NCBI GenBank assembly: GCA_015178975.1
Contig: WHVD01000055.1
Coordinates: forward strand, 487,496 to 551,495
DNA: 64,000 nucleotides
Direction: 5' to 3'
Source: Hysterangium stoloniferum
Lineage: Eukaryota > Basidiomycota > Agaricomycetes > Hysterangiales > Hysterangiaceae
This document shows, one piece after another, positions 46,569-57,236 of this stretch; the stretch's first letter is position 1; every line of letters starts with the position of its first letter. Made by a program: the position numbers and the translations under genes. Below the pieces are notes generated by a model. The model worked only from the letters and a program-made list of their open reading frames with translations. It had not been told where the DNA came from and searched no databases.

Positions 46569-47386
46569 TGTTAAAGGTGCGTACATGGGGGGTTTCCAGA
46601 GAAACCCACGGGAAATCCAGTAGGACTTGGCTTCAGCTTATAGGCTGCACCCTTGCAAGATCGTGTTGTCCAATTTCAAATGGGCAGATGGGAATCCCAG
46701 GGAGTCCGGGTGGAGTTCATGGGTTGAGAGGTCGTGGGTTGAGAGGTCATGGGTTGAGAGGTCATGGGTTGAGAGGTCATGGGTTGAGAGGTCAGGGAGT
46801 TGAGATAGATAAGTCAGAGGTTGAGTGATAGATGCATCAGAGCCCATGTGCTCCGACTAGTGAGAGCAGTGTAATTCAAAGAGGAGTTTAGAGCAGAAAA
46901 TGTACTAGATTACTGGGGAGAATCTAAGCTGATTTTCTGACTGGATTGTATGTACAACATCTGTCAGACTATATAGACTGTGAAATGAATAACATACCAA
47001 ATCCAGTAATAATGAAAACAAAACTAACAAACATAAAACAAGATAAGTAAACACCAAACTTGGTGTTAGGAACGGGATGGAACAGAAGTGGAGTCCGAAT
47101 TGTGACAGGTCATAAACCATAATGGGAACAGAGCAGGAGCAGAGTCTGAATCGTGACAGGTCATTGACTATAATGGGAATGGGGCTCAGTTAGAAAGGTG
47201 ACAGGTTTTCTAAGCAGGGTCTGGTGACTGATGTGTGGGACAGAGTTGGACATAGACAGGGACGGAGTCCGGCAGGTATTGTGGTGACTGATACATGAAG
47301 TAATAATGAAGTCAAATGTAAACAAGTCTGATGTACAGGGTCCAGCAGGAATTCCAGTAAACTGACAATTAGTGTGTATAGGGTGC
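46569..47386 (-). mobile_element. LTR, family B, CpG-depleted and truncated
   Basis: Starts TGTTAAAGGTGCG and follows the 92-910 LTR over most of its length, with CpG sites changed to TpG or CpA. The family E LTR begins at 47387 and the expected GTCGTAACA end is missing. The shared motif is at 46617-46655. Confidence 0.75.
46717..46800. repeat. 15-bp minisatellite within the family B LTR
   Basis: About five to six copies of gtcatgggttgagag. The same place in the 92-910 LTR has fewer, different units, so copy number varies between LTRs. Confidence 0.85.
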
Positions 47387-48659
47387 TGTGAGGTATCAGC
47401 CTCATCTCATAATATTCTCTTAATTTTCTGTGAATCATTTAATATTTTCTCGAATTTATTATATTTTTATTATATTTTTATTGTAAAATATAAGGCCTAA
47501 TTCCTTTTAACTTCGCATAATAATAGCATACAGTATATGAGCTCATATAATGCTATTATATCTTATTTATTTTATTATAATTTTTAACTAATTATTAATA
47601 TTTTATTTACTTAGTTATTGCTTTTTGGCACATTGTTTTGCTTCAATGTGTGCATTGTTGGAGTCACGTATAAGCCTCCAGTGTCGGGATATCACAAAAG
47701 TCACGAATGTGACTGTAACAACTTACTCGAGTCATAATTTGATTTCACTGACTCATCAAATGCTTCCATCCTGGGACTGTGGCCTTGAACCTTCATGTTC
47801 AAGCCAAAGGTTGGAACCCTTGTCTCAGAGAGGGGAATCACATGGTAAATAAAGGGTAAAAAATAAGTAGAATATGAGGTCATTATGACCTAAATAATGA
47901 CCTCATAAAGTAAATAAATGATTAAATATTTAGTTATCAAAATGTATGTAAGGAGGGCCAAGTTTCCAATAAAATCAATCTATCTCTCTCACATTTTACT
48001 GTACAGCTCAGAAGCTTATCTAATCATCCTAAGGACAATAATAGCCTCAGTCTGATACACTAACTGCAAGCACCTACACTTGCAGAATCTTGAATCTTTG
48101 TCAGCAACTCTTGAACTTAGCTAATCATCTAAGTTCCCCCAGCCTCACAGCTACCCTTTAGGCTTATTAATTACATAATAAACCTAATAAGTATCTAAGT
48201 ATCCTTACTGAAATTCCCTGCCAATACTAGATTATTCAAGGCCCAGCCCTATCTTTATTGAATTAATGAAGTACAAGCAATCAAATAATCCAACACACAT
48301 TATTTTCTCTATTAATAAATTATTTAACACCTTGTTAAATAACTATTAATAGTTACAAATACGCATACAAGAATCCAAAGCTTTATATCAAGTCTCTGCT
48401 AAGTTACTGCACATATACTCAGCTTCTAGCCCCTATTCTCAAGGAATAGTTCTTTTATTTGCTAAAAGAGTCATATATTGTTCTATTGAACCTTTCAATA
48501 ATCAAAATAAACATTGATTTGAGTTGTTTAAGCTTCATAGTGCAGCTCATTAATCTATCAGTATTTAAATTACTGGACCTTTGCTTGTTTTATTGTTGAA
48601 GCTCTGTGACACTATAGCATATATTGAGCTATCTAAGAGAAACCCCTGAATACATTACA
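47387..48659 (+). mobile_element. LTR, family E, full length
   Basis: 1273 bp from TGTGAGGTATC to TACATTACA. The preceding bases (ggtgc) are not repeated after it; instead a partial family C LTR follows at once, so the right flank was replaced. Confidence 0.72.
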
Positions 48660-49039
48660 GCACGGATATAGTCCACATGGATTAAGAGAATGGTTCAAGT
48701 TTCGACTAGTATAGTTCGAAACTGTGATTGTGCTGGTAGTTAAGGCCTGTCTGTGACAGTCGAGACGATACCCCAATCACAACTTGCAGAACACTAAGTG
48801 GGTGTCTGGGCAAGTTGTGGTTATGGGGTAAATGTGTCTGAGTTCTAACTATAGGTGCTAGAATACATAGGTCTGGCATGTATGTGCCCACAAGAGTCTA
48901 TGTACTGAATCCATAGGTTATCAAACTAAATATATGCGTGTAATAAAATAAAGAGAGAAATAGAAATAATAATGGAAATATATGTAGTGTAGGCTCGTCC
49001 GGACTATATTTCAGAGTATATTTTGCAGTACCTCTCACA
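48660..49039 (-). mobile_element. LTR, family C, partial
   Basis: Matches family C from the gcacggatatagtccac block to the CCTCTCACA end; the first about 240 bp are missing at the junction with family E. It is moderately decayed. Confidence 0.72.
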
Positions 49040-49835
49040 CAGATACACAATCACTTGGGCCAAAGAAAGCCAGTCAACATCTCCAAAACACTCCCCACCG
49101 TGGCATACTAAAATTTATTACAAATCATTTTCCTTCCATGGAGAGTAGACACTTTTTAAAAATAAACTCAAATGTCTCTCATGGTGCACAGTTACAGTGG
49201 ACATACAACTTCAGAGGGTCATACATATATAAGGTACCAACTTCAGAATGTACAGCCCACCTTGACTACAAAGGTGGAAATACCTACACGACCACCACAA
49301 AAAGAGGATTGCTGGAGATAGGCAAGCCATGTGGGAGTGACTTGTAAAAGGTTCACAACCACTTCTCCCCATTGCAACCATTATTGCATTGATCTTTCTA
49401 CCCCCCCTTGGCTACTAAGGTTCTGTGGGAAAGCCTACTGAGTAAACCCCACACCACCAAATCCTCAACCCCCTTTGTCAATGAAGCAATAACAATAAAA
49501 TTATTGAACACCCCCAAAGGCCAATTCATCAGTGGTGAAAGACAATCTTTCAACCTTCAAAGCTACAGGGACAGCCCAATTAATCCTTGACCCTCAGTAG
49601 TTAACCACTGCATCAAACCAATTTTTAATTATGCAGACCACCCTCTCACTTCTTTCCATTACTTGCTTTCACCCCTTCATGTAGTAGGGTCTGGGAGGTG
49701 TCACACAGTTCCCACACACATTAACCTCTGTTTAGGTAGTCCACAATTGACATGCTAGGCTCAAAAAGTGCCAGATGTCCAATCTCACCACCAAAAAAGG
49801 GTGTCACAACTGACTCTGGAACATCATCCCCACAA
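49040..49835. other. Unassigned repetitive-looking sequence
   Basis: No gene or terminal structure recognised. Short frames (49138-49347, 49408-49590) have no motif. CpG-poor, like its neighbours. Confidence 0.35.
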
Positions 49836-50620
49836 ATAATAATAAATTAATAAAAACACAAACCAATGGATGAAATGGCAATGAATAAATAAAATAAACA
49901 ACCAATGAAATAAAATGCAACAAGTAAATAAAATGCAAACCAATGGATGAAATGGCAATAAATAAATAAATAAAAATAAACAATCAATAAAATAAAATGC
50001 AACAAGCAAATAAAATAAACAAACAGATGAATAAATAAAACACAACACAACGAATGAAATAAAATGCAACAAGTAAATAAAATAAACAAACAGATGAATA
50101 AATAAAAAAACACAACACAACTGATGACATGAAATGCAATAAGTAAATAAATAAAACAACACAAACAACCCAACCCAATGACATGACATGACAGGCAAGC
50201 AATGAATAAATAACAAATCAACAAATAAAGCAACAACCAATGAATGAAATGCAAGCTAAGCAATAAATAAAACAACAAACCAATGGATGAATGAATAAAT
50301 AAAAAGCCTTGTCCTGGCCCTGAAGTCAAAGTGAAATTTAAATTAAATTAAAATCATCCCAGCCTGGCCCTGCCCCCAAGTTGAAATGACCTGCCTTAAA
50401 GTAACAAATTAAATAAATACATTTGACCTAAGTGACAAATTAAATAAATGCACTTGACCTGCCCTAAAGTGACAAATTAAAATAAATGCACTTGACCTGC
50501 CCTAAAGTGACAAATTAAAATAAATTCACTTGACCTGCCCTAAAGTGGAACATTTATTAAATCGAATTAAAATCATCCCACTACAAGTTGAAGTGACCAG
50601 CCCTAAAGTGAAATAAAATA
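49836..50620. repeat. AT-rich degenerate tandem repeats
   Basis: 49836-50300 consists of irregular units built from aaataaataaaat, caacaagtaaataaa and caatggatgaaatggcaat, with a period of about 70-80 bp. 50390-50550 has about four 40-bp units containing cttgacctgccctaaagtga. The hydrophobic open frames on the minus strand are by-products of this composition. Confidence 0.8.
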
Positions 50621-51036
50621 AAATAAAAAACAAAAAAAATGTTGACTGCAGCACCTATGGATTCCTGTGTGGTCCCCCACTGTAGTACTAACAGGGCAGT
50701 ACTCTGGTTAACTGCACAGATCAGGCAGGATGTGGTGCTTTCAGAGTCCTATGGCCACAGACATCAACCCTCTTGGTCTGCACCTTATATGGGGAATAAA
50801 TAAAATAATAAAATACACCTTAGGCCCCTCCCCCAAGACCCCCCCTTGCCGGCCCAGGAGGGCCAGCCCTGCCCCACCCCCCCCACCTCGAGAAAAGAAA
50901 AAGTATTTCCTTCTCACATGCTCCCCTCCAGACAGCCCCAAGTCAAATTGACTGGCCTTAAAGTGTGGAGCATGAAAAGAAGAAAAGAACATTTAACCAT
51001 AGTCAAACAAATCTGTAGAACAAAGGCTAAACCTTG
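50621..51036. other. Unassigned, includes a C-rich stretch
   Basis: No gene. 50820-50895 is strikingly C-rich on the plus strand (cctcccccaagacccccc) amid AT-rich sequence. Function unknown. Confidence 0.35.
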
Positions 51037-51157
51037 CAAAAAGTTATGCAGTGTCACAAAAAGTTATGCAGTGTCACAAAAAGTTATGCAGTGTCACAAA
51101 AAGTTATGCAGTGTCACAAAAAGTTATGTAGTGTCACAAAAAGTCGCAAAGTGTTAT
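51037..51157. repeat. 20-bp minisatellite, five copies plus a degenerate one
   Basis: Unit aaaaagttatgcagtgtcac repeated head to tail. The fifth copy has one change and the sixth is degenerate. It lies directly beside the decayed gag fragment. Confidence 0.88.
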
Positions 51158-51177
51158 ACAAAGTGTTTGAGTTGCTA

Positions 51178-51821
51178 GTATTGCTGGTATTTTGATTACC
51201 AGGCTTGTTGGCATTTTTGTTGTCTGATGATTTTTTGTCTGATGGATTTTCATGACTGATTTCTGAGCATCATTCCCAGTATTGGGCATCCACATTTTGG
51301 GCCTTCAGATGCATGAGTGGGAGAGTCTTCAGCCTGCCAGTCTCTCCTTTGGAAACTTCATCTTTGAGATGGGATGGAAGACCGGAGTAGAACTGGTAAT
51401 GGAGGGCCAAATCACCCCAGTCACAACATGCGGTGAGGTTGTTGAACTGGATGATGTAGTCGGTAATGTGTTGGGTGTCTTTCATTTTGAAATTAGAAAG
51501 TGCAGTCTTGGCATTGCCAGTTTGGTTGTAAGGGCCAAAGTTTGTTTTGAGTTCCTCAATTCAAGCATCCCAATCATAGAGCCAATCGGGATCATCAGAA
51601 GTGAGGCCAGAGAATGCAGGTTCAAACCAGGCTGCTGCAGAATCCTTGAGGTAAGAGAGTGCAAAATTTATCTTTCAGTCATCCATTGCAAAGGCAGCTA
51701 GGCGGTCCTGAAAGTTGAATCGACATTGCATAAGAAATGTCAGTAATTTCTTCAGGTTTGAGCTGGTAAATGGTTCAGATTTATTGACTTGGGTTTGCCC
51801 AGGTTCCTTTTCCTTGGTATT
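51178..51821 (-). pseudogene. Decayed gypsy gag, C-terminal part
   Basis: Minus-strand sequence parallel to gag 62052-63350 from about the middle to the KNANKSGNQ-like region. Recognisable pieces are TQHITDYIIQFNNLTACCDW and YSGLPSHLKDEVSKGETG. CpG sites are largely converted. Its N-terminal part lies beyond the LTR insertion, at 54551-54913; the interrupting LTR carries the 5-bp duplication gtatt (51817-51821 and 54546-54550). No pol is left. Confidence 0.82.
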
Positions 51822-52052
51822 TGTTACAACCGGAATTCCCACCAGACTCCAGGCACTAACTTATATGCACCAATTGTCAGTTTACCGGAAGTCCTGCTGG
51901 ACTCTGTATGTCAGACTTGTCTATGTTCAACTTCATTACATCTTGTATCAGTCACTGGAATACCTGCTAGACTCTGTCCTTGTCTATGTCCGACCTCGTC
52001 CCACATGTCAGTCACCAGTCCCCACTCAGAAAACCCATCATCCCTCCAACTG

Positions 52053-52682
52053 TGTGAAGAGTGGTAGAAGTTCTAACTGTTCTATATACAAAGAATATCG
52101 ACCGTTTAGGTACGATACCACGATGTATTGACTGTCTAAGTCTAATACAGGCTGAATGCGTATTGACTGCTTAGTTCAATACGGTAGAGAGAAGTGGCTA
52201 TCTAAAGTAAGTAGATAGCTAGAATGAATAAGTAGAATCGACTGTTAAGTGTGATTCTGAATGACTGCTCGAGTGCAAAGTAGAGTAACTAGAGAGTCAG
52301 ATAATAGAGTAGTGTGGATGTAGTCCACGCAGGTTGAGATAAGGATTGAGTTTCGACTGGTACAGTTCGAAACTCAGATTGAGTAGATAGCTAAAGCCCA
52401 TCTGTGACGGTCGAGACAATACACCAATCACAACTTACAGGACACTAACAGGTGTCTGGATAAGTCGTGGTTGTGGTGTAAAAAGTGTCTAAGTTCTAAA
52501 CTACGGGTGCTAGAATACATAAGTCTGGTGTGTGTGCACCCACAAGAGTCGATGTACCACATACATAGGTCATCGAACTAATTATAGATATAATAAAAGA
52601 GAGAACACAGAAATAATAAAGGAAATATAGTAAGAGCTCATCCGACTATATTTCCTGAGTGTATTTCGCCATACCTCTCACA
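52053..52682 (-). mobile_element. Solo LTR, family C
   Basis: 630 bp from TGTGAAGAGTGG to CCTCTCACA, with the duplication aactg at 52048-52052 and 52683-52687. Confidence 0.92.
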
Positions 52683-53104
52683 AACTGAGCCCCGTTCCCA
52701 TTTTAGTCAAATGATGTGTCATGATTCGGACTCCACTCCCACTCCGTTTCCCGTTATGGTTTATGATTTGTCACAAGTCAGACTCCACTCTGTTCCATCC
52801 CATTCCTAACACCAATTTGGTGTGTACTATTCTCATTTTATGTTTTGCTAGTTCCATTTCATTATTACTGGATTTGGTATGTCATTCATTCCACAGTCTA
52901 TATAGTCTGGCAGATGTTGTACATACAATCCAGTCAGAAAATCAGCTTAGATTCCCCCCAGTAATCTAATACATTTTCCACTCTGAACTCCTTCTTGAAT
53001 TACACTGCTCGCTAGTCAGAGCTCATGGGCTCTGACACATCTATCTCTCTTATTTATCTTGGCTCCCCAACCTCTCGACCCACGACCTCCAACCTACAAC
53101 CCCT

Positions 53105-53740
53105 TGTGAAGAGTGGTGGAAGTTCTAACCATTCTATATACGAAGAATATTGACTGTTTAGGTATGACACAATGATGTATTGACTATCTAAGTTTAATAC
53201 AGACCAAACACATATTGACTGTCTAGTTCAATACAGTTGAGAGAATTAGCTATCTAAAGTAGAATAGAGAGCTAATATGAATAAAGGAGAATCAACTGTA
53301 AAGTCCAATTCTGGATGACTGCTCAAGTGTTGAAGAGAATAATGAGAGTCAAATAACAGAGTAGCACAGATATAGTCCATGCAGATTGAGATAATGGTTC
53401 AAGCTTCGACTAGTACAGTTCGAAGCTCTGATTGCACTAGTAGTTAAAGCCTGTCTGTGATGGTCGAGACAATACCCCAATCACAACTTACAGGACACTA
53501 ACTGTGTGTCTGGGTAAGTCATGGTTGCGGGGTAAAAGGTGTCTGAGTTCTAACTACCGGTGCTAGAATATATAAGTCTGGCACATATGCACCCACAAGA
53601 GTCAATGTACCGAATGCATAGGTCATCGAACTAATTATATGTGTGTAATGAAATAGAGAGAAAATAGAAATAATAATGGAAATATAGTATGAGCTTGTCC
53701 AGACTATATTTCCACCGTATATTTCACCATACCTCTCACA
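53105..53740 (-). mobile_element. Solo LTR, family C (first of a back-to-back pair)
   Basis: 636 bp, flanked by cccct (53100-53104 and 53741-53745). The right-hand duplication also serves as the left-hand one of the next LTR. Confidence 0.92.
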
Positions 53741-53745
53741 CCCCT

Positions 53746-54383
53746 TGTGAAGGGTATGCATATATCATGATTGGACTGTGGAATAATACATATATTATAG
53801 TATTATATTATTTAGTTCTTACTCTTTTTCCCTAACTCTCTAGATCTTCGAGCATACCCGTATTTCTTAGTTCGAAGTCTTGTGTATATCTATGGGCGCT
53901 CTCAGCGCTAAACGCAGACAACTTTTTACCCAGCAGACACCACTTCGTAATGACTCAGACGTCAAATAGTGAGAGGTGTCAAGGGTAGTATCTCAGCTAC
54001 CATAAAGGTAGTATTCTCTAGTCTACTAGTAGCCTTTTGAACTCGAACCGCTAAGGTCGAGTTCCGCTTTCAAGACTTTGCGCTCGTCGACACCGTAGTC
54101 GACTCACGCTACTAATACTCTATCCTAGACATTCAGTCTTTAGCTGAGTATCTTTCTTATTTCTAGCTACTAGTTGTACCGTAAAAGGTCAACTCGTTAT
54201 CTTACTGTTCTAAGCCGTCACGAGCAACTATACAGTTGCTCTTGAGGCGTGCAGCGCGTTCTTATACTAGTACTAACAGTCTAGTAGTCTATAGTATTGT
54301 ACTGACGGTCAATACTCTCTAATAGTAGTTGAATAAACACTATTCTTCGTATATAGAGCGGTCAGAATCCACCACTCTTCACA
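53746..54383 (+). mobile_element. Solo LTR, C-related subfamily (second of the pair, opposite orientation)
   Basis: 638 bp from TGTGAAGGGTATGC to CCACTCTTCACA, flanked by cccct (53741-53745 and 54384-54388). Only the end nearest 54383 resembles family C; the rest differs and keeps more CpG, so it is a separate, younger subfamily. Confidence 0.9.
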
Positions 54384-54550
54384 CCCCTCGACCCACGAAC
54401 CCCACCCAGACTCCCTGGGATTCCCATCCACCTGTTTGAAATTGAACAACACAATCTCGCAAGGGTGCAGCCTATAAGCTGAAGCCAAGTCCTACCAGAG
54501 TTCCTGCAGGTTTCTCCAGAAACCTGCCGTATACGTACCCTAACAGTATT

Positions 54551-54913
54551 GTTCTTTAAAAAATCATTAAGGGATCCCAAGGTACCTGAGAACAATTCCC
54601 ATGCTTTGTCAGGAGTGAAATCCAGCTTTTTTTTTGCAGACTTCATAGGACCACTGGCTTGAGGTATAGACCAGTCACTATCCTCAGGTTCAGGTCCCGG
54701 GGCTGACTGATTGTTAACCTCTTCAGATGCTTCAGGTTCATCAGTTTCAAGTACTTCCTCAGTGTCACCAGTAATTTCCACAAAGCAGGATTCTTTGGAG
54801 GGCTCTGGCTGGGGGGTTTTCGGAGTAGCTCAGGCTGTATACAGGAATTGAGATTGAAGGGTGGAAGATTCTGCTTCACTGCTTGGCTTAAAATCTTTCT
54901 TCCTCGCAGGCAT
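54551..54913 (-). pseudogene. Decayed gypsy gag, N-terminal part
   Basis: Starts at the ATG at 54911-54913 (MPARKKD) and parallels the intact gag, with VEITGDTEEVLETDEPEASE, SAKKKLDF and ELFSGTLGSLNDFLKN. The frame shifts within the first about 50 codons. It continues, after the family B LTR, at 51178-51821. Confidence 0.8.
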
Positions 54914-54949
54914 GATTGACAGAAATACGAGTGTGAAATCAGAATATAC

Positions 54950-55375
54950 TGTTAAGAACAGAAAACTGACTAATGTCGGTAGACCAATGGGGACTGAATG
55001 GAAGGACTTGGCTTCAGTTTATATGCTGTGCCCTCACAAGTTACTGTTGGGTGTCCTTAAATTTCAGGTGGGTGGAAAACTAGTCCTGTTGAATAATCCT
55101 CTCAGTAAGTCACCGATTGGAAGCCAAAGGATAAGTTGAGGGTTGGGTCAAAGGATCAGAAACTGGGGGCAAGCAGAGGCAGAGAGTGGGATATTTAGAG
55201 TGAGACTATGAGAGTTGTTTAAGAATGTTCTGAGTTGATATTCTGATTGTCCTAATACTATGATACATGAGCAGCATATATATGGAAATCCAGCACTTAT
55301 CTGAATGAAAACAGAACAAAGAGAAGTACTAATGGAGAAGACAAAACTATATATAGAGTGACACGAAAACAGAGA
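54950..55375 (-). mobile_element. 5' LTR of the decayed gypsy copy (family A, truncated)
   Basis: Begins TGTTAAGAACAG next to the gag leader. Its inside neighbour aatcagaatat and its internal atattctgatt are unchanged relative to the young element, while much of the rest has drifted. It is cut at 55375 by the family E LTR. Confidence 0.8.
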
Positions 55376-55965
55376 TGTAATGTATTTAGGGGTTTCTCTT
55401 AGATAGCTCAATATATACTATAGTGTCACAGAGCTTCAACAATAAAATAAGCAAAGGTCCAGTAATTTAAATACTGATAGATTAATTAGTTGTGCTATTA
55501 AGCTTAAACAACTAAAATCAATGCTTACTTTGATTATTGAAAGGTTCAATAGAACAATATATGACTCTTTTAGCAAATAAAAGAACTATTCCTTGAGAAT
55601 AAGGGCTAGAAGTTGAGTATATGTGCAGCAACTTAGCAGAGACTTGATATAAAGCTTCAGTTTCTTGTATGCTTATTTGTAACTATTAATAGATATTTAA
55701 CAAGGTGTTAAATAATTTATTAATAGAGAGAATAATTTGTGTTGGATTTCTTGTGTGCTTGTACTTAATTAATTCACTAACTTAGGGATGAGCCTTGAAT
55801 AATCTAAGTGTTGGCAGGGATTTCAGTAAGGATACTTAGATACTTATTAGGTTTATTATATATTTAATAAGCCTAAGAGGTAGCTGTGGGGCTGGGGAAC
55901 TTAGATGATTAGCTAAGTTCAAGAGTGCTGACAAAGAGTTCTAGATTCTGCAAGTGTACAGTAGG
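55376..55965 (-). mobile_element. LTR, family E, truncated
   Basis: Reverse complement of the family E 3' half, starting TGTAATGTATTTAGG. It stops where a family C LTR begins. Confidence 0.75.
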
Positions 55966-56340
55966 TGTGAGAGGTATGGCGAAATACACTCAGGAAATAT
56001 AGTCGGATGAGCTCTTACTATATTTCCTTTATTATTTCTATTTTCTCTCTTTTATTATATCTATAATTAGTTCGATGACCTATGTATGCGGTACATCAAC
56101 TCTTGTGGGCACACACACGCCAAACTTATGTATTCTAGCGCCTGTAGTTTAGAACTCAGACACTTTTTACACCGCAACCACGACTTACCCAGACACCCAT
56201 TAGTGTCCTGTAAGTTGTGATTGGTGTATTGTCTCGACCGTCACAGACGGGCTTTAGCTATCTACTCTATCAGAGTTTTGAACTGTACCAGTCGAAACTC
56301 AATCCTTATCTCAACTCGCGTGGACCACATCCACGCTACT
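55966..56340 (+). mobile_element. LTR, family C, truncated by the young gypsy element
   Basis: Starts TGTGAGAGGTATGG and matches family C in the opposite sense to the copy at 43.2 kb. It is cut at 56340 by the 3' LTR of the young gypsy element and is CpG-rich. Confidence 0.8.
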
Positions 56341-57063
56341 TGTTAAGAACTGGAAACTGACTAATGTCGGTGGCCGACGGGGACCGATCGGAAGGACTTG
56401 GCTTCAGCTTATATGCTGCGCCCTCGCAAATATCCGTAGGTTGTCCTTAAATTTTGGACAGGCGAAGACTAAATCCTAAGAAGAACTTTTCGGCAAGACA
56501 CCGATCGGAACCGAAGGAAAAGTCAGGTGTCGGGCCAAGGGGTCGGGGCCGAGAGTGGGCGAGTGCACGCGAAGGCGGAAGAGAGATTCTCCTAGTATGA
56601 GACTGCTACAGACGTATGAGGGTATTCTGAGTCGATATTCTGATTGTCTAGTAACTACAATTACAGCGGGTTCATATACAAGTAACAGGCGTCTGGAAAA
56701 TACTAATGGGGAGAAGGGCGGAACACGGTATTAACAATAAGCTTGACTAGGAACGGGAAGTTTATGATTAGTTCGGAGGCCGATGATAACCGAGAATGGA
56801 AATTACGATAAAAGGAAATAGTTCGAGGACTACGAATATAGTTAGACATATGTGGAACATAAGATGAGACGGATCAACATGATGAAAGGGACATATCAAA
56901 ACATAACCAGACAGAAAGGCGTAGTCGGGTTTGATTGACCGGAGAGCATACGTCAGCGTCGGGGGTCCGACGTCTTCCGAGGTGTTGTATTGTCGGAGAC
57001 GTATAACGAGGGTATTCCGTCGGGGGGCGTCGGTTTGCGAAGGGTTACGACACAGTCGTAACA
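56341..57063 (-). repeat. 3' LTR of the young gypsy element (family A)
   Basis: 723 bp, TG to CA. It contains the shared motif (56391-56430), the 11-base atattctgatt and a TATA-like catata at the same positions as the 5' LTR. Confidence 0.92.
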
Positions 57064-57179
57064 GTATCCCCTCATTTGGCCGAAATCCCAAGGAGGCCGA
57101 AAATCTAGATCGTGTACGTAAAACAACGTCGGTTACGGGTTGTGTGTCAGAACGTCATGTGACCGGTAAAATTTTCGCA

Positions 57180-57185
57180 TATAAG
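57180..57185 (+). promoter_or_regulatory. TATA box for the antisense gene
   Basis: TATAAG lies 52 bases before the ATG at 57237 and is followed by a C/T-rich stretch (tttactcttcaatctttcct), as usual around fungal transcription starts. It is outside the LTR, so the gene seems to have its own promoter. Confidence 0.55.
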
Positions 57186-57236
57186 AAATGGGAGGTTACA
57201 AGGCGCTTTACTCTTCAATCTTTCCTCCAAAACACA

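Larger units (their letters stand above)
51822..54545 (+). mobile_element. Solo LTR, family B, carrying three nested family C-type LTRs
   Basis: TGTTACAACCGG at the start, CCCTAACA at the end, target duplication gtatt on both sides. Subtracting the nested LTRs and their duplications leaves about 805 bp, close to the 819 bp of the 92-910 copy, so it is a solo LTR. The shared motif is at 54460-54500 in reverse sense. Confidence 0.88.

Noticed and set aside
46568..46828. Plus-strand frame with GLRGHGLRGH repeats
   Set aside because: By-product of the 15-bp minisatellite inside LTR B.
49824..50329. Long hydrophobic minus-strand frames rich in Phe, Ile, Leu and Tyr
   Set aside because: They translate the aaataaataaa-type tandem repeats; not a membrane protein.
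51037..51157. Regular repeats as a possible CRISPR array
   Set aside because: Head-to-tail units without spacers in a eukaryotic genome; a minisatellite.
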